Assembly (NCBI GenBank): GCA_905147135.1
Contig: LR990067.1
Span: forward strand, 4,712,001 to 4,776,000
DNA length: 64,000 bases
DNA from: Blastobasis lacticolella
Taxonomy: Eukaryota; Arthropoda; Insecta; Lepidoptera; Blastobasidae
Reading direction: 5' to 3'
Position 1 is the first letter of the stretch; the number at the start of each line of letters is the position of its first letter. The notes under the pieces were generated by a model. It searched no databases, was not told the origin of the DNA, and was given only the letters and a program-made list of their open reading frames with translations. Made by a program: the position numbers and the translations under genes. Shown here piece by piece: positions 54,601 through 61,050 of the stretch.

Positions 54601-56437
54601 CGAACATGGATACCTTAGGTTATATTATTGCAATTTTCCCATTGATCTCTAACTTTTTGAAGTTAAAATATAGTTTATGTAACTCTCTGATAATGTAGAG
54701 TTTTAGAGGTCAAAGAATTTTTTTAATCGGTTAAGTAGTTTTTGAGCTTATTTACTACAGACAATCAAAACAACCAACAAAAAATAATATCTTTCCTCTT
54801 TATAATAGTATAGAGATACAGGGATGTTACATAATATATGTTTGTGGCCATAAACTGGATGGAGTGCTAAACATATTATAATGATAGGTACAATTATTTC
54901 TGTCGTATGTGGAATAGTTGTACCTATCGTTTTAATATTTTAGCATTCCATCCAGTTCACAGCTTCATACATGTATATTATGTAACACCCTGTGTGTTAT
55001 TATTTTAAGTGTCACATATTTTACCTTTAAATAGTAATAAACTAGCAAATACTGGTAGTCTAATACCCGACCCACGGATGTGTCACTGGTTCCTAAGATA
55101 TAGGACCTTTCCTAGTTTGGGAAGCAAAGATACAAAATATAAAATGAATTGTTAAGATTACCATATCATACGTTTGAAAACTTAATTCTTGACATATTTC
55201 AAAAGTACATACCATACTTTCGAAATAAGTTAAGAAATAAGTTTTCAAAAGTATAGTATGGTAATATTTTCCAGTAATAAAGTTATTATTTGTAAAAAAA
55301 TATTATTGGGACTTCTGGTGTTTGGCTGTGTTGAATATAGCAAGCCCATCCTTTCATACATGGACAAGTTTAAGGTGAGATGTCACAGAGGCTACATAGA
55401 CTTTAGCTAAGCTCTCATCGATCACGATGGCAATCACCGAGTCACAGCATCCTGCTAGGACTATATTCTAATGACAGATGGCATATATGTAATGGAAATA
55501 AAGTTACACTACATCACATCATGGCAATGACCCATAACAGTCCTATGCTGGAATTTAGATGTATTTGCTACCCCGCAGTGCAGAACCAACTTGCTTTTGA
55601 ACACCCCGATTACAACAGCACTGAGAATATTAAACGAAGCAGGAAAATCGGTTGATTTGTTCCACTGTTCAATTCAAAAATTTAACGAGGCACTAATATT
55701 TGCAATGTGTAATGTAAACGGACTATAGATAAAATAGAATAAATAATTAATTAGTTAATAATCTTAGTAATGATAAAAATTTTATTGTGTCTGACGTAAC
55801 TTTATATTTTATTTATTAATAATATTGAATAAATCATGACAAATATTAAATTAATTAACATTGATGTCAACATTATCGCATTGGTTTAGCTGTAATGATA
55901 ATGCTTGCAATAATAACTAAATAAATAAATACATGTTAGTGGAGGAGATTCCTATAATCACTAGCTAATGTGACAAACAGGCAGACAGCCCATCTGATGG
56001 AGAGTGGTAACTGTTGGCCATGACATCTAAGATTCATGCCCTTCATTTCTAACGAGATAGGCATAATGTTTGGGAGTGTAAATGGAAATCCATTTCTAGA
56101 ACAACATGAACTCAAATCTGCGCAGTATTAGTAACCGATACTTACTCTTATATTCGTCAAATTCATTACTATTTATTCTATTATCTTCTTTGGCAATTTT
56201 CTCAGTCTTGGACAGGTGTTGCTTGACTTTCTCCAGAAGTTTGCTACTCTCTTGAAACTCCTTATACATTTGTTTTTCAATCTTGTCTATCCTATTTTCT
56301 ATCTCGCCCGCGTTAGCCTTTGCAACCTGTACACTACGCACATCTTCAGTCGACGAATAGGACACTACAATCCACAAAATGGTCAGTATACCGCACAAGG
56401 CGACAAATTTTCGCAAATACAAACGCATTGTCAACAT
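30554..56437 (-). CDS. Mgat1: Mgat1, alpha-1,3-mannosyl-glycoprotein 2-beta-N-acetylglucosaminyltransferase (GnT I), nine exons
   Basis: Joined minus-strand exons: 56437-56146, 48527-48346, 46663-46450, 42138-42060, 37091-36942, 35132-35042, 34048-33944, 32831-32676 and 30667-30554. They give 1383 bp, 460 aa, close to the roughly 445 aa of vertebrate GnT I. Every junction is GT-AG and all phases agree. Known role: a medial-Golgi type II membrane enzyme that transfers GlcNAc from UDP-GlcNAc to the alpha-1,3 arm of Man5GlcNAc2, opening hybrid and complex N-glycan synthesis. Seen: short cytosolic tail, membrane span about residues 11-27, charged coiled-coil-like stem about 45-92, then the GT13 domain with [15 protein letters not shown], the metal-binding E229-D230-D231, [33 protein letters not shown] and GVSKG. 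The start ATG follows an in-frame TAG by five codons. Introns are full of repeats and of partial copies of exons 2, 5, 8 and 9. Confidence 0.95.
31128..31485 (+). repeat. tRNA-derived SINE, full length
   Basis: tRNA-like head with A-box-like GTGGCCGAGCGTT and B box GGTTCGAATCC (31140-31205), then the common body, ending CGGGACATTAACGCCAAG and ATGATT. Lies in Mgat1 intron 8. Confidence 0.85.
31487..32075 (-). repeat. tRNA-derived SINE interrupted by about 225 bp
   Basis: The minus-strand SINE is split: 31487-31605 and about 31835-32075. The insert carries ATGAAATGTCAAAC and its inverted near-copy, suggesting a small foldback insertion. Confidence 0.65.
32188..32223 (-). pseudogene. Mgat1 exon 8 copy E (5' fragment, diverged)
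   Basis: Reverse complement GAGCTCTCACGGCGGCTAC... and ATTCCACCGAGCTGC align with exon 8 codons for [12 protein letters not shown]. Confidence 0.5.
32228..32303. repeat. Minisatellite CACCACGTACGCCACCCA
   Basis: 18-bp units, with related shorter arrays before each other exon 8 copy (32465-32535, 32637-32672). On the minus strand they lie directly after each GTGAGT donor. Confidence 0.75.
32306..32449 (-). pseudogene. Mgat1 exon 8 copy D (nearly full, frameshifted)
   Basis: Nearly identical to copy B over 120 bp, including the CGGGTGAGTGG donor. It has one extra base in the GCGCCGGCG tract, so the [10 protein letters not shown] segment is out of frame. Its 5' end is truncated at a GTGGTTAG. 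Confidence 0.8.
32540..32630 (-). pseudogene. Mgat1 exon 8 copy C (degenerate)
   Basis: YSAE at its 5' side and [14 protein letters not shown] at its 3' side align with [14 protein letters not shown]. Internal sequence is deleted, but CCGGGTGAGTG is kept as a donor-like end. Confidence 0.7.
32676..32831 (-). CDS. Mgat1: Mgat1 exon 8 (copy B, taken as functional)
   Basis: Acceptor ACCCATTAG, 52 open codons from [10 protein letters not shown] to [16 protein letters not shown], donor GTGAGT. It enters in phase 0 after exon 7 and leaves in phase 0 for exon 9. It is the only copy in the array that is complete and in frame. Confidence 0.85.
32931..33011 (-). pseudogene. Mgat1 exon 8 copy A (5' half, runs into a stop)
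   Basis: Strong acceptor CAACTCCCCCAG, then [28 protein letters not shown] and TGA. It has three codons (SAQ) absent from copy B. About 150 bp of the upstream intron is shared with copy B (GAATAAGGAATAAAGAAC). Confidence 0.75.
33194..33415. repeat. Foldback-type repeat
   Basis: CACACGTTGACAATCAAACT faces the related TTGACAGCCAAACTACGTCA. The right part is inverse to 23495-23600. Confidence 0.5.
33944..34048 (-). CDS. Mgat1: Mgat1 exon 7
   Basis: Acceptor ATTCCCAG, 35 codons ([19 protein letters not shown]..., [13 protein letters not shown]), donor GTATGT. Matches GVSHGQFFDQHLKFIKLN of vertebrate GnT I. Confidence 0.94.
34270..34435 (+). repeat. LINE 3' tail (same family as 47160-47765)
   Basis: GGATAAGCCCGCCTTTGC and GCAATAAAGAGTTTACATAC, ending in an ACAT repeat. 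Confidence 0.7.
34436..34960. other. AT-rich intron sequence, nothing called
   Basis: Mgat1 intron 6. Repeated AATGTCAAAT motifs at 34555-34700 suggest decayed tandem repeats. Confidence 0.4.
35042..35132 (-). CDS. Mgat1: Mgat1 exon 6 ([13 protein letters not shown])
   Basis: Acceptor CATTGGTGCAG. One base completes A306, then 30 codons [20 protein letters not shown] and [10 protein letters not shown], donor GTATAA. It corresponds to the vertebrate FWDDW loop, which carries a catalytically important Asp. Confidence 0.94.
35262..35315 (-). repeat. CR1-like LINE tail fragment
   Basis: Inverse of GACCACTTTCCATCAGGTGG. Confidence 0.55.
35455..35705. repeat. Inverted partner of 29930-30175
   Basis: Shares the ordered motifs of the left copy in reverse complement. 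Lies in Mgat1 intron 5. Confidence 0.75.
36240..36480 (+). repeat. Probable retroelement 3' end
   Basis: GGGGCACACTGAAAACCAGC through GCTGTATTATGACC and an AATAAACG. Looks like a processed 3' end; family not identified. Confidence 0.4.
36538..36566 (-). pseudogene. Copy of Mgat1 exon 5 3' end with intact donor
   Basis: Reverse complement CTCGAGCTAGAGCCGCGG... runs to CCGCCCGC|GTGAGTGTAC. Codons for [10 protein letters not shown] and the GTGAGT donor match the true exon 5 end at 36942. Confidence 0.8.
36567..36835. repeat. GTAGGGGTA repeat modules between exon 5 copies
   Basis: GGGGTAAGGGTAGGTTAACG-like runs end in ACGCGAACAAAATCG and GGGTCCGCTACTG. Confidence 0.65.
36676..36705 (-). pseudogene. 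Second copy of Mgat1 exon 5 3' end, donor lost
   Basis: FELEPRWP is kept, but CCGCGTGAGT has become CGACCGAGTA, so no GT donor remains. Confidence 0.75.
36838..36930. repeat. TATGTTATG microsatellite
   Basis: ATGTTATGTATGTTATGTTA-type repeats just beyond the true exon 5 donor. Confidence 0.75.
36942..37091 (-). CDS. Mgat1: Mgat1 exon 5
   Basis: Acceptor ACTACCTCCAG, then [37 protein letters not shown] and [11 protein letters not shown], donor GTGAGT. The most conserved stretch of the GT13 domain. Confidence 0.95.
37440..37630. repeat. 44-bp tandem units and a small TA-flanked foldback
   Basis: GAGGCGATACTCGTACGAATAGCC-like units repeat about 2.5 times (37450-37550). They are followed by ACAGTCATACAATTAATTAG and its inverted near-copy ending TGACTGTA (37549-37630). 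Confidence 0.6.
37775..38112 (+). mobile_element. Internally deleted CR1-like LINE (head joined to tail)
   Basis: The first part (CTGGGGAAGTACCTCCACC, TTTCTGCCGGTGAGCAAGG) matches the LINE head at 7370-7200. The second is the tail GTGACCACTTTCCATCAGG ending in a poly-A run (38099-38110). About 335 bp in all. Confidence 0.65.
38290..38890. other. No gene seen
   Basis: AT-rich. Two copies of ACATTTTAAAGGTA (38540-38610) and inverted forms near 38700-38770 suggest an imperfect foldback around 38545-38770. Confidence 0.4.
38895..39035. repeat. Foldback family G, copy 4
   Basis: GCGCTTATTACATTTGACTT and AAAAAGCGTGAGAGCAAATC, right arm CCTTATTCTATGAGCAATAC. Confidence 0.7.
39345..39625. mobile_element. 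Foldback element, about 280 bp
   Basis: TCTAAGCTGAAATGACGCGC followed by CCCACTA occurs at both ends in inverted orientation. Confidence 0.78.
39739..39990. repeat. Insect interspersed repeat
   Basis: GCGACATCGTAGCTCCCGAA and GGATGGACCGATG are widespread in moth repeats. No frame. Confidence 0.45.
40108..40266. mobile_element. Foldback MITE, about 155 bp
   Basis: CTATCTCCGATAGTATGCCG and inverted GGCGTACTATCGGAGAT, arms of about 70 bp with CAATCGCAGCAAG facing CTTGCTGCGATTG. Confidence 0.82.
40439..40690 (+). pseudogene. CR1-like LINE, ORF2 C-terminus with 3' tail
   Basis: [20 protein letters not shown] and [19 protein letters not shown] end the frame, then GGCAGGCCGTAAGATTG and a short tail. 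This copy identifies the shorter tails elsewhere. Confidence 0.78.
40705..40915 (+). repeat. LINE 3' end, copy of 16195-16440
   Basis: GAGGCCATAGTTTAAGCC, GAGACGGGCCAAGTCTTAAC and TATGTTTCAAATTATTATCG in the same order as the other copy. Confidence 0.6.
41308..41430 (+). repeat. RTE-like LINE tail
   Basis: GAATGCGAGAGCCAACGG, GGATGCCGAAGACCGGGCG and GAGATAAGCGCTAGGACGA. Confidence 0.65.
41460..41680. mobile_element. Foldback family F, copy 3
   Basis: AATTACGTAACGCTGTTGCC and inverted TTGGCAACTGAGTTACGTAA. Internal TTGTTACTTTTGCGATT faces ATCGCAAAAGTAACAATTT. Confidence 0.85.
41752..42022. repeat. Head-to-head inverted dimer of repeat family P
   Basis: CCGTGTGGTGTCCGGCAGAG at the left and its inverse CTCTGCCGGACACCACACGG at the right, with TCCGTAGGCTG facing CAGCCTACGGA. 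It lies 38 bp from the Mgat1 exon 4 donor. Confidence 0.75.
42060..42138 (-). CDS. Mgat1: Mgat1 exon 4 ([13 protein letters not shown])
   Basis: Acceptor GTTTTGCAG. The first two bases complete D230 of the E-D-D metal site, then [20 protein letters not shown] and KDPTL, donor GTGAGT. Confidence 0.94.
42690..43331 (+). repeat. Retroelement 3' end with TTA tail
   Basis: A frame-disrupted stretch reads [20 protein letters not shown] and [16 protein letters not shown]. It is followed by CTGAAATAAAGATTATTATT ending in a (TTA)n run. Looks like the end of a non-LTR element; clade uncertain. Confidence 0.5.
43468..43740 (+). repeat. tRNA-derived SINE
   Basis: B-box-like GGGTTCGAATACC, then CGGTGAGGGAAAACATCGTG. 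Confidence 0.75.
43984..44245 (-). repeat. Repeat family P copy
   Basis: ATCATCACAGCCCGTAACAG through GCCGGACACCACACGGC. Confidence 0.78.
44430..44938. mobile_element. MITE family B, copy 2
   Basis: AATGAGGAGTTATCCAGTAG at the left, TACCTATTGGAAAACTGC at the right. It carries about 85 bp near 44655-44755 that is absent from copy 1. Confidence 0.7.
44985..45330 (-). repeat. Probable LINE 3' UTR
   Basis: The minus-strand reading has GAGATCGCTCTCAGCAATAA and GGCCGCCCTTGTACC, a common moth LINE end. AT-rich beyond. Confidence 0.4.
45388..45520 (-). repeat. RTE-like LINE tail
   Basis: Inverse of the GCGCTAGGACGATGATGATG, CCGAAGACCGGACGAAG and GCGAGAACCAACGGCTTACG motifs. Confidence 0.65.
45540..46310. 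other. Mgat1 intron 3, no gene seen
   Basis: Mixed-composition sequence without recognised frames or repeats shared within the window. Confidence 0.4.
46450..46663 (-). CDS. Mgat1: Mgat1 exon 3
   Basis: Acceptor TATCCCCCCCAG. 71 codons plus one base, with [40 protein letters not shown] and [17 protein letters not shown], ending VIIVE-D split across the next intron. Donor GTAAGA. Confidence 0.95.
46699..46925 (+). repeat. tRNA-derived SINE, 5'-truncated
   Basis: GATGCTCTTACGGTGAGGG through GGGACATTAACGCTAAGG. It sits about 35 bp upstream (in transcript order) of the exon 3 acceptor. Confidence 0.75.
46948..47135 (+). repeat. CR1-like LINE tail
   Basis: CATGGAGTTCTTCAAGAAAG through CAGGCAGGCCGTAAGATTG. 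Confidence 0.7.
47160..47765 (+). pseudogene. LINE ORF2 C-terminus and 3' UTR
   Basis: A frame-disrupted coding end reads [20 protein letters not shown] and [10 protein letters not shown] followed by TAG. The 3' UTR has GGATAAGCCCG-like sequence and GCAATAAAGAGTTTACATAC. Confidence 0.7.
48346..48527 (-). CDS. Mgat1: Mgat1 exon 2
   Basis: Acceptor AATCCTCAG. Two bases complete T98, then [20 protein letters not shown] and [20 protein letters not shown] up to FPIIVSQ, donor GTATGT. IACDR and RCLDKL are GnT I signatures. The linker before LVLPVLL is low-complexity, and its 5' part is tandemly duplicated upstream. Confidence 0.92.
48528..48625 (-). pseudogene. Tandem copy of the Mgat1 exon 2 start region
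   Basis: TACGTACCAAAAGCCACAAG and TTTTCCCCCGGCAAACGAAG repeat the acceptor-spanning sequence of exon 2 (TACCAAAATCCTCAG...CCTCGACAGACGCAGACGG). Confidence 0.75.
48640..49022 (-). pseudogene. LINE ORF2 C-terminus inserted between exon 2 copies
   Basis: Minus-strand frame: [19 protein letters not shown], then [19 protein letters not shown] and [17 protein letters not shown], a typical non-LTR C-terminus. Another copy is at 52962-53230. Confidence 0.75.
49041..49150 (-). pseudogene. Second tandem copy of the Mgat1 exon 2 start region
   Basis: TACGTACCAAAATGTACAGG and CTTCTCCCCCGGCAGACGCA align with the exon 2 start and with the copy at 48528-48625. It lies on the far side of the LINE. Confidence 0.72.
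49178..49400. mobile_element. Foldback family F, copy 4
   Basis: CTGTTGCCAACAACTATCTG and inverted GATAATCGTTGACAACAGAG, with TGTTACTTTTGCGATTCCG facing ATCGCAAAAGTAACAATTTC. Confidence 0.82.
49765..49885 (-). pseudogene. Diverged copy of Mgat1 exon 2 5' half
   Basis: The minus-strand reading [20 protein letters not shown] and ALPILL aligns with [20 protein letters not shown] and LVLPVLL of exon 2. The conserved IACDR that should follow is lost. Confidence 0.65.
50080..50350. repeat. 30-bp minisatellite, open on both strands
   Basis: Units of the form GACAATGCCAGATAGAGCCG plus GACCGCGTCC repeat about nine times with substitutions. Because 30 is a multiple of three, long frames arise on both strands (10-aa repeats such as [10 protein letters not shown] on minus). 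In Mgat1 intron 1. Confidence 0.8.
50400..51455. other. Mgat1 intron 1, no gene
   Basis: A LINE tail fragment lies at 50740-50810 (ACCGCTTACCATCAAGTGAG). The rest is AT-rich and unassigned. Confidence 0.45.
51462..51808 (-). repeat. tRNA-derived SINE, full length
   Basis: The reverse complement starts at a tRNA-like head (GCATCGGTAGTCGGGCGG) with B box GGGTTCGAATCCC and ends GGACTTTAACGTCAAG. Confidence 0.83.
51830..51995 (+). repeat. RTE-like LINE tail
   Basis: GGACCCAAGACGCGTAGG, GAGAGTAGGAAAAGGGACAG-type sequence and a GATGATGATAA tail. Confidence 0.6.
52008..52210 (-). repeat. tRNA-derived SINE fragment
   Basis: GGCCCGGGTCCGCCTTGACC through TTTCCTCACGATGTTTTCCC. Confidence 0.65.
52351..52365 (+). 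repeat. Run of 15 G
   Basis: Uninterrupted G tract; candidate G-quadruplex or assembly-sensitive homopolymer. Confidence 0.9.
52962..53230 (-). repeat. LINE 3' end, copy of 48640-49022
   Basis: CTGTCTAGGAACAGCCTATT, GCGTTCCATTCCTT and AAGCGCTCGCCCG in the same order. Confidence 0.72.
53915..54250 (+). repeat. tRNA-derived SINE, full length
   Basis: Head TCCGAGTGATTAAGGCATC with B box GGTTTGAATCC, ending CCGGACATTAACCTCAAG. Confidence 0.82.
54464..54828. mobile_element. Repeat with ACTAGTGGACCCGG start and ATAATAGTATAG end
   Basis: Related to the insertion at 12346-13093. Contains the inverse GTAGGGGTA module (CTACCCCTACACTACCC). Confidence 0.6.
54830..54998. mobile_element. Foldback MITE, about 165 bp
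   Basis: ACAGGGATGTTACATAATAT and inverted ACAGGGTGTTACATAATATA; arms of about 80 bp meet at AATTATTTC. Confidence 0.82.
55155..55267. repeat. Foldback with TACCATA ends
   Basis: TACCATATCATACGTTTGAA and, inverted, TACCATACTATACTTTTGAA; inner AAGTATGGTATG. Confidence 0.7.
55270..56095. other. Mgat1 intron 1 near exon 1, no gene
   Basis: AT-rich. A minus-orientation LINE tail fragment lies at about 55968-56060 (GCCCATCTGATGGAGAGTGG). Confidence 0.45.
56146..56437 (-). CDS. Mgat1: Mgat1 exon 1 (tail, membrane anchor, stem)
   Basis: 97 codons plus one base. [10 protein letters not shown] is followed by a hydrophobic anchor ([17 protein letters not shown]) and a Lys/Glu-rich stem with [17 protein letters not shown]. 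Donor GTAAGT. The exon has no catalytic residues. It is assigned to Mgat1 by strand, phase and type II topology, as stem sequences are poorly conserved. Confidence 0.87.
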
Positions 56438-57055
56438 TGTCTTGTTGCACTAAATTTTCAACATAAAACGTTCGATGTTAGGTTCGACACACGACCACGT
56501 CAATGTTTCCGATACGTTGAACTGTTCTGTAAACATTGCACATGCTAAAATTGTCCACAACAATTTGGTAAATACAGAATCCCCGGAAGCAATTTCAGAG
56601 AAGGCATAACAATTTGCAGTGACGATAACCGATATTAAAGTCACATAAAGTCAACCGCGCGTGATATAGGGGCCCCAGATGAGACCACGAAAGTGGTGTT
56701 CATATACAAAATTACACAACACAAACTCGAACATAAATTACGATTAGTTCCACAGGCCACAATAAAAATCACAATCAAGCAAGCAAGTCGTATTCCCCGG
56801 CCGTCGTCCGACACAGACACGTCAAAAAACAATCGACCTGACATTTGAGTTCGTTTGACATTTGTTGTCAGCGATAGTGTTGTCGGGTTCCGCCAATTTT
56901 TTTCTACCAACTGATAAGGCGTAGCCCTTATCGAAAAAATATAATTCGTAAAAGCAAACCTCGTGGTCTCGCTCCTGTGTTTGTCTGCCTGTCTTTCCAT
57001 ACAACCACAGCACTCGACTGTTTGAAACTTGTCAGTTGGCAATAAAATAAACTAA
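56438..57055 (-). promoter_or_regulatory. Presumed Mgat1 5' UTR and promoter region
   Basis: This region immediately upstream of the Mgat1 start has no repeat shared with the rest of the window, which is unusual here. A 133-codon minus-strand frame (57042-56641) crosses it but resembles nothing. No core promoter motif can be asserted. Confidence 0.35.
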
Positions 57056-57057
57056 AA

Positions 57058-57258
57058 GGCATTTTACACTTGGCTAAATTCAGTCGTTTCACGGCAGTCG
57101 GCTCATCGGAGAAGTTAAATTTTTGTACCACACCTTTTGGAAATAGGTGCGACGCGTAACATGACATATTTTATAAGTGATAAAAGTGACCTTATTTTAT
57201 GGACGCTTTTTGCTCCTGTATTTATGCGACTGAATTTAGCCAAGTCGAATAAGCGTTT
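57058..57258. repeat. Foldback family G, copy 5
   Basis: GCTAAATTCAGTCGTTTCAC and inverted TGCGACTGAATTTAGCC; diverged loop. Confidence 0.65.
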
Positions 57259-57848
57259 AAGGAATAAGATAAAGTTTGCAGCTTATTTTTTTTTGCTAAA
57301 TTTTGAAGGTCTGTAGTTCAAAAAGTACGAATATGGCGGATAATGAAATAGGATATAAGTGGATAATGAAAAGAAGGTAGGTATATGAGTAAATGATACC
57401 TACATAGGTACCTATCGGTAAAGTTCACTGCTGTGATGGGGTTGAGCCTTCTCCATATGCAATAGTCACAAGCAAATAAAACTGATAAAGTTACAAAATC
57501 GTGACTAATCAAAATAAGTTGACCAATCGGTAATAACAGGTTATTAGAGGTTATTAGAGAAATTGTCTAATAGGACAGCAAGTACCTGTATAATCAAAGA
57601 CGACATGTAATATCTTGACAAATTCTTACTGCAGAGGTTTTTTAAGCTAGTATAACATTGGAGCATTCAAAAACGAGTTTACAAGTCTAAACCTAACTCA
57701 ATTTGAGTTATCTCCTGTAACTATAATCATTCATCATCGCCTGTCTCGCCGTAAGCACAATTGTAACAGTTACAAAAACAATATGAGGACATTTTTCACG
57801 ATATATCGTGATACACACAACAATGTCATAAAGAAACCTTAAGATGGT

Positions 57849-58139
57849 TTATAAAGGCGAGCTAATCTCTATAGGGCGACCAGTCATCCAGTCGACTTGA
57901 GTGATGTAAAAGCAATAGCACGGGTACTTGAGCGTGTACTTGGGTATTGATATAATAGGATGACGATAAGTCTGTATTGGTTGACAGTAGTAAAAATTAT
58001 AAAGTGTGGATATGGCAATAATCTGGGGATAATTTGTCTTTATCAGTCCTTCTTGTAAAAATTCAGTTATTTGGTCACTATTAGCTTGAACTTGTACTTT
58101 TACGGCCAGTTTCTCGTACGTTAATCTATTGTTAATCAT
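57849..58139 (-). CDS. Unassigned 96-codon open frame
   Basis: ATG at 58139 to TAA at 57849, encoding MINNRLTYEKLAVKVQVQAN... and ending TQVDWMTGRPIEISSPL. It has no signal peptide or membrane span and I recognise no family. Base composition is mixed (about 39 percent GC by eye), higher than the flanks, so it could be a real small gene, a first exon or a remnant of a mobile element. Low confidence. Confidence 0.25.
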   Translation of the reverse strand: MINNRLTYEKLAVKVQVQANSDQITEFLQEGLIKTNYPQIIAISTLYNFYYCQPIQTYRHPIISIPKYTLKYPCYCFYITQVDWMTGRPIEISSPL

Positions 58140-58199
58140 CAATTAAATTCGCCATTGAGTTGTAGACAGAGACGGAAAGAGTTTTAATCGATGATTAGC

Positions 58200-59035
58200 A
58201 TTGACGTAACAATCGTTTCAGAAACTGGACGTAAGTTTATCTAAATTATTAATCATGCTAAAAATTATCTCCCGCACTTCCTTTTAAATTGTTTTGCCCA
58301 TTATTTAATGACATTTTTCATAACTCACGAAAATAAACAATCCTTCAGAAATCAATTTGTTTGAAATAACTTTTATGAATGACGTTGTATGATGTTTAAA
58401 AACTTGCCATACATAGATTTTTATATTATTTTTTTAAATAAGTGATTTGGACTTAGCGTGGTCTCATTATAATAAAATTAAATATAGTAAAAATAGTATA
58501 GTAATTAAATATAAATATTATAATAAAGTTAAAGTTTTTCCGATTATCGCGATCATTGGAAATTATCTCATTATATGGATTTCAGTCTGAATGTTATTTC
58601 TATAAAATTCTTATTTGGCTGGTATCTATAAAAAATAAAATTATTTATATTTCACCTCGACAAAGTCACCAGCAATGTTTTTCAATAAAGACTCATTTGT
58701 ATTAATATATCTACTAAAGTTTGTTATTTTTCTAAGCTTACATCCCCATTGTTAGGGCAATCAGTGACAAAACGTCGTAAGTCAAGCTATGCAAATTTTC
58801 AAATCTGATTGATTGTAGCGCAGCAGTTTATAATCGGTAGCTAGATACCTAGCTACCTAGCACTAGCTAACACATACACTACAATATTGTGTTTAATGTT
58901 TATGTTATGTAGAATATTGAATAAGTACTCACAGGACAGGATTTTTATAACATTGTCTGTGTAGAAGGGACCACAATAAAATGTGAAATTGATTTACTTA
59001 GAGATTAATTAAAGAGTTTGACGTATATAATATAG
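58200..59035. other. AT-rich interval, no gene
   Basis: Very AT-rich. No recognised frames or shared repeats. Confidence 0.5.
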
Positions 59036-59039
59036 GTAC

Positions 59040-59195
59040 GATTGTGCAACTGGCCTTTAGTAAATGTAGGTATCCAATTAGTAGGTAATATACAAAGCAA
59101 AGACAAAGTAAATTAATAAAATCACAAAACAACGCCATAGCTGGCGTTAGCGCGGCGAATTTCCTTTTTTTATCATTTCACTGCTTTAATAGAAT
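59040..59195. repeat. Copy of the repeat at 29095-29260
   Basis: TTAGTAAATG, ACAAAACAACGCCATAGC and GCGGCGAATTTCC. Confidence 0.55.
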
Positions 59196-59275
59196 AGAAC
59201 TTATTTTACGACATGGCCTACATTTCTAAGAATATGTATAAAAACACCTTAATGCTAACCTTAACATAGGTACAA

Positions 59276-59464
59276 ACAATACTGCTGGAGGTGTCGTGGA
59301 TGACAAGGCTTCGGCTACTCTCATGACACCTCCTTGACGCGAAGCAGGAGCGCCGCGGGGTTTAGTGGGTACACCGGATACTGTCGGGAGTCCCACACAT
59401 GCCTTCCGTCCCCCCTACGGAAGGTATCGTGCGTAATGCATTCCCCGCGTTAAAAAAAAAAAAA
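59276..59464 (+). repeat. LINE 3' end with poly-A tail
   Basis: CATGCCTTCCGTCCCCCCTA and ACGGAAGGTATCG end in CCCGCGTT plus 13 A. Confidence 0.6.
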
Positions 59465-59699
59465 GGTACAAACAATACTAAACACTCAAACCAATGACAT
59501 CCCGAGCGAAAGTAAGTATGGGAATAGAATAGAATAATCATTATTGTGAAAAACACTGATAACATAAATCAAAACACCTTGAATCGAGTCGGTGCATCCG
59601 TGCCTTGACGGAAGAGATATCGTGTTGAAGAGGCTCGCCTGCGCTAGTTTACCAACGAGCTGCGTAAGGCCCAGAGATGTGAGAGTTACAGGTGCCTTA

Positions 59700-59865
59700 A
59701 CCTCAGAAAAGCGACCCCACGGGAGTCCCAAGAAGCAATAACTAGACTTTACATCATTCAGGATAATGACGCGAGAATGCTGAAGACCCAGCGAAGCGAA
59801 GGAAGTGCAAAAAAGGGAACCCTGGCAGAAGCCGGGATTGCCCCTAGGACGAGGATAATGTTGAT
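59700..59865 (+). repeat. RTE-like LINE tail
   Basis: GGAGTCCCAAGAAGCAATAA, GCTGAAGACCCAGCGAAGCG, CCGGGATTGCCCCTAGGACG. Confidence 0.6.
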
Positions 59866-60170
59866 TAGCCGTGTGGTATAAGGCAGTGTCGGCAGTCACG
59901 GCCAATAATTTGGAGGAGGTTCAAGTCCGGCATTGGAAGATTATTAATGTAGGTATGTGTACCACTTGATACCGGGACAGCTTAAAATGCCATTGTGCCC
60001 CCAATTATAAAAAGACGGGGAGATCAGGAATAAATATTAGATGCCGTCTCTAACAGCTACATTATCTAAACTATGGTCACCTATTATTGTAGATGCCATA
60101 TGGTTTTGTAGAGAGCAGTCATTCACCTTTTCCTCTCAATAATCATTTTATGCCGTGTAGTGTCCGGAGG

Positions 60171-60424
60171 CCGTGTGGTGTCCGGCAGAGTAGAATAGCA
60201 CCAACCCCTTACGCTCATGGGTGTCGTATAAGGCGACTAATGTTTTTGAGGCAAAAGATCAAGAGTCTCCGTAGTCTGGAAAATGGGCAGCAGCATTTTT
60301 TATTGTTATATTTAAATACTGCGATCTCCAACCCGCCTGCCAAGCGTGGGGATTATGGCAATAACCTCCCCTTTCGTGGGAGAGGCCCTGGGTCCTGCAG
60401 TGGACTGTTACGGGCTGTGATATA
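60171..60424 (+). repeat. Repeat family P copy, full
   Basis: CCGTGTGGTGTCCGGCAGAG through GGACTGTTACGGGCTGTGAT, then a (TATA)n tail. Confidence 0.8.
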
Positions 60425-60839
60425 TGTATATATATATAATCATTTTATTTTACATTTTATATCGATAAAATTTAATTAAAGAGGTTTTCCTGAAAAGATC
60501 AGGCAAAAACCTTCTTTATACCGATGTTTTATTACTATTTCGATCCCGCTGAATCCAAAAATTCCGGTTATCAACCCCTCCCGTTCCGCCTTCCATACCT
60601 TCCGCCTTTCAATCAATAAATCAACTGTTTATTTGTAAAAAAAATTGGGTTCCATGATTTAGGTCTTTTTAAGAAGGTACCATATTTGTCCATGCCAAAA
60701 TTGGCCATTAGCGGCACACAAATATAGTCTCGGTATTAGTAGGTACTTAAATTATTAGATTTGAAGTCGCTACAAAAGTAATTAATAAATTAGCTACAAT
60801 AATTTAATACAACTTATAATACTGCTAATATAAGATAAA

Positions 60840-61050
60840 ATGTCAAGATTAAATATCAATCTGGGCCACGCGTCAGAAACTCATTTACACCATAGAAACA
60901 AAGGTCAGTTAGCCAAGAGTGTAACTCTCGCTTGAACATCGGTCCATTTAGGGCACGTAGCCTAACCGGTAGTTTGTTAAAAATCCGTGTCGCCATTATA
61001 TAGTTATTCCTGTGAGCTAAGGTCAGCCTGTTTAGAGGAAACAACAAAAT
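60840..61050 (-). pseudogene. Non-LTR retrotransposon ORF2 C-terminus
   Basis: Minus-strand frame: LTLAHRNNYIMATRIFNKLP, then FKRELHSWLTDLCFYGVNEF, matching the FYNKLP...FKRxLKxWL...YY ending of Jockey-like elements. Confidence 0.65.

Noticed and set aside
56641..57042. 133-codon minus-strand frame just upstream of Mgat1
   Set aside because: It lies where the 5' UTR and promoter should be and resembles no protein; it could only be an upstream frame.
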